Assembly: GCA_964634325.1 (NCBI GenBank)
Contig: CAZWJF010000001.1
Span: 186,001-250,000 of the forward strand
Reading direction: 5' to 3'
Origin: JAJXWB01 sp964634325
Lineage (GTDB): Bacteria > Pseudomonadota > Alphaproteobacteria > Rhizobiales > Beijerinckiaceae
Length of the DNA stretch: 64,000 nucleotides
Shown here in pieces: positions 42,895-51,853 of the stretch. The notes under the pieces were generated by a model. The model was not told the origin of the DNA and made no database searches. It worked only from the letters and a program-made list of their open reading frames with translations. The translations under genes and the position numbers were made by a program. The stretch's first letter is position 1. Each line of letters begins with the position of its first letter.

Positions 42895-45800
42895 ATGGCG
42901 ACCCAACCCAAGGCTCAGGATGCGGCCAGCGCCGCCCTGTCGGCGATCGAAGAGGCGTTGAACCTCAATCCGAGCGAGCCGGAAGCCGAGGCCAAGCCCG
43001 CGACGGGAACCAAGCCGGGCGAGGGACCGCTCGGCTACGAACTGCCCAAACCGCGCAATGGCGAGGCCGACAAGGGCCTCCGGCTGCCCGAAATCCGCGA
43101 CGACGAATTGACCCAGGCGATCTCGGCGTCGCTCGCCGACGCCAAACCGGCCGACGCAAAACCCGCCGAGAAGCCCGCCGCCGCTTCGGAAACGCGTCCC
43201 GCGCCGGTGGCGCCGGCGACGCCGCCAGCCAATGACGACCGGCGATCCGTCGGTCAGATTCTGCAGGCCATGCAGGTCCGCCCGAGCGCCGGCCCCTATG
43301 TGGCGGCCACCGTCGTCTCCCTGTTATGGGCGGGCCTGTGGACGGCCTGGGCCATGGCCAACCGCGCCTGGTTGCTCGGCGGCGATTTCGCGCGGATCGA
43401 GCCGGCGCTCGCCGTGCTGGCCCTGATCGGTCCGGTCGCCTTCTTCTTCCTGCTGGCCGTCATCGCACGCCGCACGCAGGAGATGCGTTTGACCGCCCGC
43501 TCGATGACCGAGGTCGCGATTCGTCTGGCTGAACCAGAGACAATCGCCACTGAGCAGGTCATCACGTTGTCGCAGGCGATCCGCCGCGAAGTCGCTTCGA
43601 TGGGCGACGGCATCGAGCGCGCGCTCGCACGCGCCAGCGAACTGGAGACCATGGTGCGGTCGGAAGTCGCGACGCTTGAGCGCTCCTACGCCGACAACGA
43701 GCGGCGCATCCGCACGCTGATCGACGATCTGTCGTCCGAACGCGAGGCGATTCTCGTCAATGCGGAGAAGGTGCGCGGCGCCATGACCGGCGCCCACGAG
43801 AATATTTCCGAGACGCTTGCGAACACGTCGCTCAAGCTGGCCGAATCCGTGAGCGAAGCTGGCGTTCGCGTCACGCAGTCGCTCGGCGCCAAGGGCGAAG
43901 AGATAACGACGTCGCTCGGCGCGACGGGCGAGCGCATTCTGACTGGCCTGACGTCGCAGGGCGACCAGATCGTCGACCGATTGTCCGAAACCGGACGGCA
44001 GGTGACCGGACAGCTCGGGGGCGCGAGCGAGGCGGTTGCGAGCCTGCTTGTCTCGAAATTGGAAGAATCGAGCGGACGCTTGCGCGAGACCAGCGAGACG
44101 CTGGCGCTGGACCTGCAAGGTCGCAGCGAAGATATCGTCAAGCGTCTCGGCGCGCTCAGCGATACGATCGCCAGCACGATCGACGGTCATGGACGTAGCC
44201 TCGTCGACCGCCTCGCGGAGACCGGTGATCGCATTCACGAGACCGTCACGGTCCATGGCGGCGCGCTCGAAGGCGCGCTTCAGTCGAACGCAGAGAAGCT
44301 CGCCGACGCCTTGGCGACCCGCGTCGCCGAGGCCGCCCGCGCGTTCGAGGAAAGCGGCGACCGCATGTCGACGAGTCTCGATACGGCGCGCGAAAAGGCG
44401 CGCGGCGATCTCGAGGCGCATGCCGATCGCGTCGTTTCGCTCTACGTCGGCAAGACTGACGAGCTGGTGCAAGCCATGAACCGGCATGCGGACGGGCTCG
44501 AGGACCGGCTCGCCTCCGCGACCGGCCAGGCGCAATCCGCGTTTACGCAGCATACCGAAGCGCTGCACGACAAGTTCGCGAATTCGGCGGCCGAAATACT
44601 CGCGGGCCTCGAAGAGCGCACCGGCGGTATGGAGAGCCGCTTTGTCGCGGCCGCCTCGGACGCGACGCATGCGCTCGGCGACCACATCGCCGCGCTCAGC
44701 GCGAACTTCGACGCAGCGTCGTCGGGCGCGATTGCGGCGATGGATACGAGAGCGAACGAGATGCACATGCGGTTCGCCGCGACCGCGACGGACGCGGTCA
44801 ATGCGATCGCGACGCATGGCGACCGTCTGAACGAGACCATGGCGACGCAAATGACCGATTTCGTCGAGTCGCTGCGTCGTCACGAAGGGGAAGCTTCGGA
44901 CCGTCTCGTCTCTCAGGGCGAACGAATCGCCACCAATCTGGCCACGCGTCTGGAGGCGGTCGAGACGGCGATGACGGTCGGCGGACAGAGCGCCGCCGAG
45001 CGGATCGAGATCGGCGCCCAGCAGGCGCGCGACGCGATCGCATCGCGGTTGGAGGCTTTCGAATCCGACTTCGGCGATCGGACCGAAAGGCTGCAATCGT
45101 CCCTCAACGCCCGCATGGAAGCGTTCGAAATGGAATTCGCTCTGCGGGGCGATTCTTTTGCGACCCGGTTCGACCAACGCGCCGAGGACGTACGCTCGAA
45201 CCTTGTAGCGCGCCTCGACGCGTTCGAATCGGAGTTCCGTTCGCAAGGCGAAGCTGCGGTCAGCCAAATCGGGCACAATTCGCAGGCGTTCCACGATGCG
45301 CTGGGCGCTCGTCTCGAAGCGTTCGAAACGACGTTGCGCGCACATGGTCAGCAAGCGACCGATCGTATCGCGGAACACGCGCGCGGCTTCACGGAAGAAG
45401 TCGCCGGCCATCTCGATTCGATCGAGCAGGCCGTCACGGTGCATGGATCGGCCTTCAATGCCCAGCTTGGCGAGCGCGCAAATCAGATCGCCGCGACGCT
45501 GGTCGCCCAGGTCGACGCCTTCGAAATGCGTTCGAGCGACAAGATGCGCGAAGCCGCTGAACGGCTCGACGAACTGGTCGCCCGTATCGACGGCGGCCTG
45601 GAAGCGCGGTCGCAAACCTTCAATGACGCGCTCGCCCGCCGTGCGATCGAAATCGCGCGTGTGCTGGGCGAGGGCGGCCGCGAGGTGACGCTCGCGCTCG
45701 ATTCGAAGGCGAAGGAAATCGATGCGGCGCTGCTGTCGCGTTCGACAGAGATCAGCGACACGCTCGGCTCCAAGGCGAGCGAGATCAATTCGACGCTCGG

Positions 45801-48012
45801 CGGCCGCGCGGAGGAAATCGCCGCCACGCTCGACGGGCGCATCGCTCAGTTCGAGGATCGCGTCGTCAAGCGGCTCGATTCCGTGTCGCACGAGATCGAC
45901 ATTCGTGGACGCGAGGCGGCGGATGCGCTGCATCAGCGCGTGGAAACGGCGCACGACGCAATCAAGGCGCGCACGGAAGAGATTTCGAGCGCGCTGGACG
46001 AACGGATCGGCCAGTTCGAGCATCGCGTCGTCAACCGCTTGCAGGCGGTGTCGGCTGACATCGACTCGCGCGGCCATGCGGTGCTGGAGACGCTGACGCA
46101 GCGCATCCAGGAGATCAGCGCCGCCCTGTCCGACGCGCGACGTGAACTCGATGTGATGCTGCACGTGCGCACCGGCGAACTGTCGGGCGCGCTGACGCAG
46201 CGCCTCGGGGACATCAACTCCGAACTCAACAAGGAACTCGGCGCGCTCGGCGTGTCGATCGACGAGCGGGGCAAAGGGCTCGTGGAGCTACTGTCGTCGC
46301 GCACCTCAGACCTCCATGGCATCTTCGACACGAAGGGCGCGCTTCTCATCGACCTTCTCACCGCACGCGGCGACGAAGTCTCGAAGGAACTCGCCAGCGT
46401 CGGCGAACTCGTCACGAACGCGATCGAGCACCGTGGCTCCGCTGTGGTGGAGCATCTTGCGCGCAAACAGGGCGAAGTGGCGGTTGCTCTCGACCGGTCC
46501 ACGGCCGCGCTGCGCGAAGCGATCGAAGCCAGCGCAAGTCAGTCTGTCGGAACGGTCACCGGCGCGCATGAGAAGATCCGCGCGGAGTTGACCGGTGTGC
46601 TGGAGCGTCTCGGCGAGACCAATGTCGCGCTGCAGTCGATCGTTGGGCAGGCCTCGAGCGGGCTCTCGACCCTCGACGCGTCTCTCGGCGAAAAGCTGGG
46701 CAATTTGCGCAGCGTCATCGAACAGGTTTCGGGCGAACTCGGCCGGGTGACAGACGCGGCTGGCTCGGCTGTCGGCGACGCGCGTAGCGTTATGGCCGCG
46801 ATGGAGACGCACTCCGTGGCGCTCGAGCAGAGCGCTGCGGAGCTTGCGCGCTCGCAGGGAGACCTGGACCAGGCGCTCGAGGCGCGACGTCAGTCGCTGG
46901 CAAACCTGCTGTCGCAGCTGGAATCCCGTCGGGACGACTTCGAGAACGTGCTTGCGTCCTTCGCCGGCCTTGTCGAAAACGCCTTTCGTCAGTCGGAGGC
47001 GCGGGCGCGCGAGATCGGGACGTTCCTTGCGGACGCCTCGCAGTCGACGGCGGCCTCTGTCGAGCAGCAGTTCGGCGAAATTCGCGCTGCGACCGGGCGC
47101 GAACGCGAGCGCACCGCCGCTGCGTTGCGCGCGGCCTACGAGCAAGCGAACGAGCAGATGTCGCATCTGTTCGGCGAGGCGACAGAGCGTTTCGCTGCGG
47201 CGGCTTCGGATATCAGTTCGATGACTGCCGAGATTCGCCGCGAACTCGAGACGACGCGCCAGGAGGTTTCGCGCGGCGTCGCTGAACTGCCGCGTGAGAC
47301 GGCCGAGCAGGCGAACGCGATGCGTCGGATCGTCGGCGACCAGATCAAGGCGCTCAACGAACTGACCGCCTTCGTGACGCGCTCCGGGCGCGGCCACGAT
47401 GTAGTGGAAGCTGCGCCGGCGGTGCCGCCTGCGCGCCACATCGCCGGAGCGGCCCCGGCGGAGCTGCGGCCGGCCGCGCCGCCGCGCGCCCGTGAGCCCG
47501 TGCGGGAGGAGACGCCGCCGCGCGTTCGAATTCCCGCCCCTGCGCCCGCACGCCCGGCGACCGAGGCCGCCTCCGCGGAACGTGGTTCCGGCTGGCTCAG
47601 CGACCTTCTGGCGCGCGCGTCGCGCGACGAGGAGGCCGCGGCGCGGCCTGCGCCTCAGCCCGCCGCCAAGCCCATCGACTCGCTCGACGCTCTGTCGCTC
47701 GATATCGCGCGCATGCTCGACCACGAGGCGGTCGTCGATCTGTGGGAGCGCTACCGTCGCGGCGAGCGAAACGTGTTCAGCCGCAGGCTCTATACGTTGC
47801 ACGGACAGCAGGCCTTCGACGAAATCCGTCGTCGTTACCGCAGCGAACGCGAGTTCCGGGATACGATCGATCGCTACATTCAGGAGTTCGAGCGTCTTCT
47901 GTCCGAAGTCAGCCGCGACGACCGAGACGGCGCGTTGGCGAAATCTTACCTCGTGTCCGATACGGGCAAGGTCTACACGATGCTCGCCCACGCCGCGCAG
48001 CGGTTCGAGTGA
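42895..48012 (+). CDS. Giant hendecad-repeat membrane protein, Growth Pole Ring protein-like
   Basis: A 1705-residue protein. Residues 1-130 are polar and rich in Ala, Pro and Lys. Two membrane helices lie at about 134-155 and 170-191. Residues from about 240 to 1300 form one very long alpha-helical region with 11-residue periodicity. A Pro/Ala-rich linker covers about 1500-1600, and the last 110 residues make a compact domain (MLDHEAVVDLWERYRRGERN). The layout matches the apolipoprotein-like Growth Pole Ring protein of Agrobacterium, needed for polar growth in Hyphomicrobiales; that identity is inferred from architecture and size. It is a single gene with an AGAGAGG ribosome site and its own terminator. 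Confidence 0.8.
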   Translation: MATQPKAQDAASAALSAIEEALNLNPSEPEAEAKPATGTKPGEGPLGYELPKPRNGEADKGLRLPEIRDDELTQAISASLADAKPADAKPAEKPAAASETRPAPVAPATPPANDDRRSVGQILQAMQVRPSAGPYVAATVVSLLWAGLWTAWAMANRAWLLGGDFARIEPALAVLALIGPVAFFFLLAVIARRTQEMRLTARSMTEVAIRLAEPETIATEQVITLSQAIRREVASMGDGIERALARASELETMVRSEVATLERSYADNERRIRTLIDDLSSEREAILVNAEKVRGAMTGAHENISETLANTSLKLAESVSEAGVRVTQSLGAKGEEITTSLGATGERILTGLTSQGDQIVDRLSETGRQVTGQLGGASEAVASLLVSKLEESSGRLRETSETLALDLQGRSEDIVKRLGALSDTIASTIDGHGRSLVDRLAETGDRIHETVTVHGGALEGALQSNAEKLADALATRVAEAARAFEESGDRMSTSLDTAREKARGDLEAHADRVVSLYVGKTDELVQAMNRHADGLEDRLASATGQAQSAFTQHTEALHDKFANSAAEILAGLEERTGGMESRFVAAASDATHALGDHIAALSANFDAASSGAIAAMDTRANEMHMRFAATATDAVNAIATHGDRLNETMATQMTDFVESLRRHEGEASDRLVSQGERIATNLATRLEAVETAMTVGGQSAAERIEIGAQQARDAIASRLEAFESDFGDRTERLQSSLNARMEAFEMEFALRGDSFATRFDQRAEDVRSNLVARLDAFESEFRSQGEAAVSQIGHNSQAFHDALGARLEAFETTLRAHGQQATDRIAEHARGFTEEVAGHLDSIEQAVTVHGSAFNAQLGERANQIAATLVAQVDAFEMRSSDKMREAAERLDELVARIDGGLEARSQTFNDALARRAIEIARVLGEGGREVTLALDSKAKEIDAALLSRSTEISDTLGSKASEINSTLGGRAEEIAATLDGRIAQFEDRVVKRLDSVSHEIDIRGREAADALHQRVETAHDAIKARTEEISSALDERIGQFEHRVVNRLQAVSADIDSRGHAVLETLTQRIQEISAALSDARRELDVMLHVRTGELSGALTQRLGDINSELNKELGALGVSIDERGKGLVELLSSRTSDLHGIFDTKGALLIDLLTARGDEVSKELASVGELVTNAIEHRGSAVVEHLARKQGEVAVALDRSTAALREAIEASASQSVGTVTGAHEKIRAELTGVLERLGETNVALQSIVGQASSGLSTLDASLGEKLGNLRSVIEQVSGELGRVTDAAGSAVGDARSVMAAMETHSVALEQSAAELARSQGDLDQALEARRQSLANLLSQLESRRDDFENVLASFAGLVENAFRQSEARAREIGTFLADASQSTAASVEQQFGEIRAATGRERERTAAALRAAYEQANEQMSHLFGEATERFAAAASDISSMTAEIRRELETTRQEVSRGVAELPRETAEQANAMRRIVGDQIKALNELTAFVTRSGRGHDVVEAAPAVPPARHIAGAAPAELRPAAPPRAREPVREETPPRVRIPAPAPARPATEAASAERGSGWLSDLLARASRDEEAAARPAPQPAAKPIDSLDALSLDIARMLDHEAVVDLWERYRRGERNVFSRRLYTLHGQQAFDEIRRRYRSEREFRDTIDRYIQEFERLLSEVSRDDRDGALAKSYLVSDTGKVYTMLAHAAQRFE
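43885..46590 (+). repeat. Run of 82 consecutive 11-residue (33-base) coding repeats
   Basis: From residue 331 to 1232 of the giant protein the sequence can be cut into 82 blocks of exactly 11 residues with no insertion or deletion. Almost every block ends in Leu, Ile, Val, Phe or Met and commonly has a hydrophobic residue at position 7 (for example GAKGEEITTSL, SETGRQVTGQL, GSKASEINSTL). This is a hendecad, apolipoprotein-like pattern. At DNA level the blocks have diverged and are not simple tandem copies. Confidence 0.85.
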
Positions 48013-48038
48013 GGGCAACTGCAAAGCAAGGAAATTAG

Positions 48039-48064
48039 GGCGGCGCTTCGGCGCCGCCTTTTTT
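48039..48064 (+). terminator. Rho-independent terminator of the giant gene
   Basis: An eight-base-pair stem (GGCGGCGC/GCGCCGCC) with a TTCG tetraloop is followed by six T, starting 26 bases after the stop of the giant gene. This is the clearest intrinsic terminator in the window. It lies between converging genes. Confidence 0.88.
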
Positions 48065-48096
48065 GTGCGAAATGCCGGAAGCGGCCGGATGGCGCG

Positions 48097-48768
48097 TCAG
48101 ATCGCGCCGCTGGTCCAGGCGACGATGCGGCGCATCGCGTCCGCGAGCGCCGCGTCGAGCGCAAGCGCTGCAGCGCCGTCAGCCGTCTTTGGAGCGGGCG
48201 CCGACGCGGCGAATATCTTGCCTGCGAGCGGGCGGCCGCTGCGGTCGGCCAGCAAACGCACCGCGATCTCAACCCGCGCCTCGTCGTTTGCGACATCAAT
48301 TTCAAAATGGCGGATTTCGGCTGTCAGCGAATAGTCCGCCACGGCTCCCGGGCGGACGACGGATTTCAGCATATGGGCGTTTTCGAACGAGGCGATCAGT
48401 CGCGACTGCACGAGACGCGGGAGCGTGTCGGTCCATTTTGCGCCGGACAGGTAAGCAAGTTGATCAGGCCCGGTTCGGATCACGATGCGTTCGGAATCGA
48501 GGGCTGCGTCGGCGTGAGGTTCGGCGATCGCCAGCACGCCCCGGATCGCTCCAGCCTGAGAACCGGATGGAATCGACGACAGGTCGTAGCTGACGAATTG
48601 CGCGCCGCCGCAGCCCGCCAGCAGCGCCGAACAGGCGAATGCGACCCCCAAAGCGCGCAGACGGCGCGCAAGCCCGCGCTCCTGCGCCCGGACGCCGCCG
48701 GGGCGAGCGGAACCTTCGGTTTCCTGGCCGGATGGGAAACGCAAGATCATCGTTCGCTTCAACACCAT
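48097..48768 (-). CDS. ABC transport auxiliary lipoprotein (Mla/Pqi-type)
   Basis: A 223-residue lipoprotein of the ABC-type transport auxiliary family (PqiC-like), which works with MCE-domain transporters between the membranes. A lipobox LAGC follows a hydrophobic stretch, about residue 53 counted from the 48768 start, so the true start may be later. The middle has ERIVIRTGPDQLAYLSGAKWTDTLP, split here by function: the segment DQLAYLSGAKWTDTLP is the family hallmark. It is last in the mlaE-mlaF-mlaD-lipoprotein operon, 28 bases after mlaD. Confidence 0.82.
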   Translation of the reverse strand: MVLKRTMILRFPSGQETEGSARPGGVRAQERGLARRLRALGVAFACSALLAGCGGAQFVSYDLSSIPSGSQAGAIRGVLAIAEPHADAALDSERIVIRTGPDQLAYLSGAKWTDTLPRLVQSRLIASFENAHMLKSVVRPGAVADYSLTAEIRHFEIDVANDEARVEIAVRLLADRSGRPLAGKIFAASAPAPKTADGAAALALDAALADAMRRIVAWTSGAI

Positions 48769-48796
48769 TACGCCCGGTCCGCGCAAGTGCTGCGCA

Positions 48797-49732
48797 TCAG
48801 CGGCCGCGATATTCCGGCAAATCCGGCTTGCCGCCGAAGATGACCTGGCTCGGATCGCGCTTGATCGAGCGAACCGCCTTGTTGATCTCGTCCAGCGTCT
48901 TGCGGCCGTCGACGGCCAGCGCCTCGTATTGGCGCAGGCCCGGGCCGGCGAAACGAGCGATGCCCGCCGAAATCTCCCGCAGGCGAGCGTCGATATTGTC
49001 TGCGACCTTCCTGAAGGCTCGCGCCGCCTCGCCGACATCGACGACGGTGCGACGAGCGTCGCCCTTCGTATCGGACAGGAACGCATTCACGCTATCCATC
49101 GCCGTATCGAATTTGCGCGCCGAAGAATTCAGATTTGCGATCATCGACCCGACGTCGTCCGAATTGCGGGCGAGCGCGTCGGAGAAGGTCTTGACGTTTG
49201 AGACCGTCTTGTTGATGTCGGCGGAGTTCTGGTCGAGCACTTTGTTTGCTCGATCGATGAAGGCGCCGAGCTGGTCTGCGATCCGTTGCCCGGTCTCCAG
49301 AAGGCTCTGAAACTGCGAGGGGTCGGCGCGCAAAGATGGATACGTTTCGCCCTTTTGAGCGATGAGGTTGGGGGCCGTCGGGCTGCCGCCGTAGAGCGCC
49401 AGTGCGGCGACGCCGGTCAGGCCGGACATCTCCAGGCGCGCGCGGGTATCGGTCTTGATCGGCATCGCCCGATCGATGTCGATATGCGCGATCACCTCTC
49501 CGGGGTCATTGGGGTTGAGACCAAGCGTCGTCACGTCGCCGACGCGCAAACCGTTGAATGTAACGGCGCCGCCGCGCGACAGGCCGGCGACGGTTCCGCT
49601 GAACACCACGTCCAGGCCGCGCCTGGCGGCCGTCTTCGAGGGGCCGGAGAACCAGAAGACGAATCCGAACGCCGCAAGGATGACGGCCAGAGTAAAGGCG
49701 CCGATCAGGGCGTAATTGGCGCGCGTCTCCAT
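48797..49732 (-). CDS. mlaD: MlaD-type MCE domain protein
   Basis: A 311-residue substrate-binding component of an Mla-type lipid transporter. One N-terminal membrane helix (about residues 8-29) anchors the MCE domain (about 40-120), with the typical segment VAGLSRGGAVTFNGLRVGDV. A long helical tail follows (residues about 130-290), which is longer than in E. coli MlaD. It binds phospholipid in the periplasm in known systems. It starts three bases after the mlaF stop, in the same operon. Confidence 0.93.
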   Translation of the reverse strand: METRANYALIGAFTLAVILAAFGFVFWFSGPSKTAARRGLDVVFSGTVAGLSRGGAVTFNGLRVGDVTTLGLNPNDPGEVIAHIDIDRAMPIKTDTRARLEMSGLTGVAALALYGGSPTAPNLIAQKGETYPSLRADPSQFQSLLETGQRIADQLGAFIDRANKVLDQNSADINKTVSNVKTFSDALARNSDDVGSMIANLNSSARKFDTAMDSVNAFLSDTKGDARRTVVDVGEAARAFRKVADNIDARLREISAGIARFAGPGLRQYEALAVDGRKTLDEINKAVRSIKRDPSQVIFGGKPDLPEYRGR

Positions 49733-49735
49733 TCC

Positions 49736-50551
49736 TCACTCTCCTGCCGGCGCGCCGGCGCCGCGCGGCGCCGCCGCCCGGGCGCGCTTTCCGTGGAAAT
49801 AGGCTCGGAGCCACGGATGTTCAGAGGCCAGCATCGTCTCCATCGGGCCCTCGGCGATCACTTTGCCGTCAGCCAACGCCGCTATCCTGTCGCAGATCGC
49901 ATAGAGACTGTCGAGGTCGTGCGTCACCATGAAGACCGTCAGTCCCAACGTGCGCTGGAGGGTTTGGATCAGTTCGTCGAATTCGGCGGCGCCGATCGGG
50001 TCGAGGCCCGAGGTCGGCTCGTCGAGGAAGACGAGCTCCGGATCGAGCGCCAGCGCGCGCGCGAGCGCCGCGCGCTTGATCATGCCGCCGGACAATTCCG
50101 ACGGAAATTTTTCAGCCGCATCGAGCGGCAGGCCGACAAGCTTGATCTTGAGCAGAGCCAGTTCGTTCATCAACCGCTGCGACAGCTTCAGATGCTCGCG
50201 CATCGGCACTTGCACGTTCTGTTTCACCGTGAGGCCGGAAAACAAGGCGCCATGCTGGAACATGACCCCGTAGCGGCGCTCAAGTTCCCGACGTCCTTCG
50301 TCGTCGATGTGATCCAGATCCTTGCCGAAGACCTCGATCGAGCCCGAACGCTTGGGCACCAGGCCGAGAATGGCGCGCGTCAGCACGGACTTCCCCTGTC
50401 CCGAACCGCCGACGAATCCCAGCACCTCACCGCGCCGCACGTCGAGGTCGAGGCCGCGCATAATCAGCTTCTGACCGAAACCGACCACCAGGTCCTTCAC
50501 GCGAACGATCGTATCCGATCCCAATTCGCCGTTCGTGTGTTCCATCGCCAT
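49736..50551 (-). CDS. mlaF: MlaF-type ABC transporter ATPase
   Basis: A 271-residue ABC ATPase with Walker A in GGSGQGKSVL, signature ELSGGMIKRAALARAL, Walker B VFLDEPTSGLDPIG and switch histidine VTHDLDSL. The GGMxKR signature variant is characteristic of the MlaF/Mkl group that powers MCE-type lipid transport. The C-terminus ends in an Ala/Arg-rich tail. The start lies four bases after mlaE, and mlaD follows three bases after its stop. Confidence 0.94.
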   Translation of the reverse strand: MAMEHTNGELGSDTIVRVKDLVVGFGQKLIMRGLDLDVRRGEVLGFVGGSGQGKSVLTRAILGLVPKRSGSIEVFGKDLDHIDDEGRRELERRYGVMFQHGALFSGLTVKQNVQVPMREHLKLSQRLMNELALLKIKLVGLPLDAAEKFPSELSGGMIKRAALARALALDPELVFLDEPTSGLDPIGAAEFDELIQTLQRTLGLTVFMVTHDLDSLYAICDRIAALADGKVIAEGPMETMLASEHPWLRAYFHGKRARAAAPRGAGAPAGE

Positions 50552-50555
50552 GTGG

Positions 50556-51689
50556 TCAGTACTCGATCGCGGCGAAGAACATGGCGAACAACCCGTCGAC
50601 GACGATCACCATGAAGATCGACTTGACGACCGAGGACGTCACCTGGCGGCCGAGCGATTCCGCTGACCCTTGGACGGCCAATCCTTCCATCGCTCCGATC
50701 AGCGCGATGACAAGCGCCATGAACGGCGCCTTGATCAAGCCGACCATGAAGGTGTTGAAGCCAATCGCTGTCTGGAGGCGCGACAGAAACGCGTCGGGGC
50801 TCATGCCCGCATAGCCCCAGGACACGACGAGCCCGCCGAAAACGCCCGCCATGTCGGCCAGAAAGGTCAGCAACGGCATGGCGATGATCAACGCGAGCAA
50901 TCGCGGCGTCACCAGAACGTCCATCGGCGAGAGACCCATGACTTTGATCGCGTCGATTTCCTCGCGCATCTTCATGGAGCCGAGTTCGGCGGTGATCGCG
51001 GAACCCGAGCGGCCGGCGATCATGATCGAAGTAAGCAGCACGCCGAGTTCGCGCAGGATCAGGATGCCGATCATGTTCACAGCGAAGGTTTCCGCGCCGA
51101 AGTATCGTAGCTGGAAGATGCCCTGCTGCGCGACGATGCAGCCGACCAGAAAGTTGATCAGGAGAATGATCGGCACCGACCGGAGACCGAAGTTCTCGAT
51201 ATGGTAGACCAAGGAGGTCATACGAAAGAGGTGAGGGCGCGCGAGCGCGCGCAGCAACGCCACCACCGATTCGCCCAGAAACGAGATGCCGGCGATGAAG
51301 TCGCGCCACGCGCCAGCGACGCTTGCGCCGACATCGACGAGCAGGTCGAGCACCAGACGGCGCTTTCTGGGCGCCGGCGTTTCGAAGACGCGCCAACCGG
51401 CCTCGGAGAGGAGCGTAGCCTGGTCGGGACGCGCATTCTCGAGGCGGCTTGCGACGCCAGCCGCCTCCAGCAGCTTGCGCGCCCGGTCGATGAGCCAGGC
51501 GCCGCCGGTGTCCATGCGCTCGACGCGGGCGAGATCGATCACAGCGGACCGGGCGCCGGCGGCGGCTCCAATCAGGCTGTCGGAGCTGCGCTCCATTTCC
51601 GCACCCGATTCGAGCGTCCAGCTGCCGCCGAGGCGCAGGCGCGTCTCGTCGCCGGAGCGGTCGATCGTGAATCCCGGCTTGGCGGACAT
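50556..51689 (-). CDS. mlaE: MlaE-type permease with N-terminal STAS domain
   Basis: A 377-residue permease of the MlaE family. Residues 1-115 resemble a STAS/MlaB domain (AVIDLARVERMDTGGAWL), fused to the membrane part, so no separate mlaB is needed. The membrane part has five or six helices with the family segments LFRMTSLVYHIENFG, ITAELGSMKMREEIDAI and FGGLVVSWGY. The fused form is common in alphaproteobacteria. It is first in the operon and divergent from the epimerase gene by 164 bases. Confidence 0.93.
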   Translation of the reverse strand: MSAKPGFTIDRSGDETRLRLGGSWTLESGAEMERSSDSLIGAAAGARSAVIDLARVERMDTGGAWLIDRARKLLEAAGVASRLENARPDQATLLSEAGWRVFETPAPRKRRLVLDLLVDVGASVAGAWRDFIAGISFLGESVVALLRALARPHLFRMTSLVYHIENFGLRSVPIILLINFLVGCIVAQQGIFQLRYFGAETFAVNMIGILILRELGVLLTSIMIAGRSGSAITAELGSMKMREEIDAIKVMGLSPMDVLVTPRLLALIIAMPLLTFLADMAGVFGGLVVSWGYAGMSPDAFLSRLQTAIGFNTFMVGLIKAPFMALVIALIGAMEGLAVQGSAESLGRQVTSSVVKSIFMVIVVDGLFAMFFAAIEY

Positions 51690-51853
51690 GAAACCCCGAA
51701 AATCGCGTGGCCGACGCGAAAACGCTGCAAAGTCTCATATTTCGCGCGCGCGAGAAAGTGCGCCGCCCCACTCGCCGCGCAGGCCGACCGCAGGTAAGGA
51801 TGACGCTGCGCGTGGCCCGAAGGCCGCATGGAATGTCGCAGGTCAGGGTCCGT

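Noticed and set aside
43324..46164. A 946-codon open frame antisense to the giant hendecad gene.
   Set aside because: It mirrors the repeat periodicity of the sense strand and is rich in Arg, His and Asp with no fold signature.
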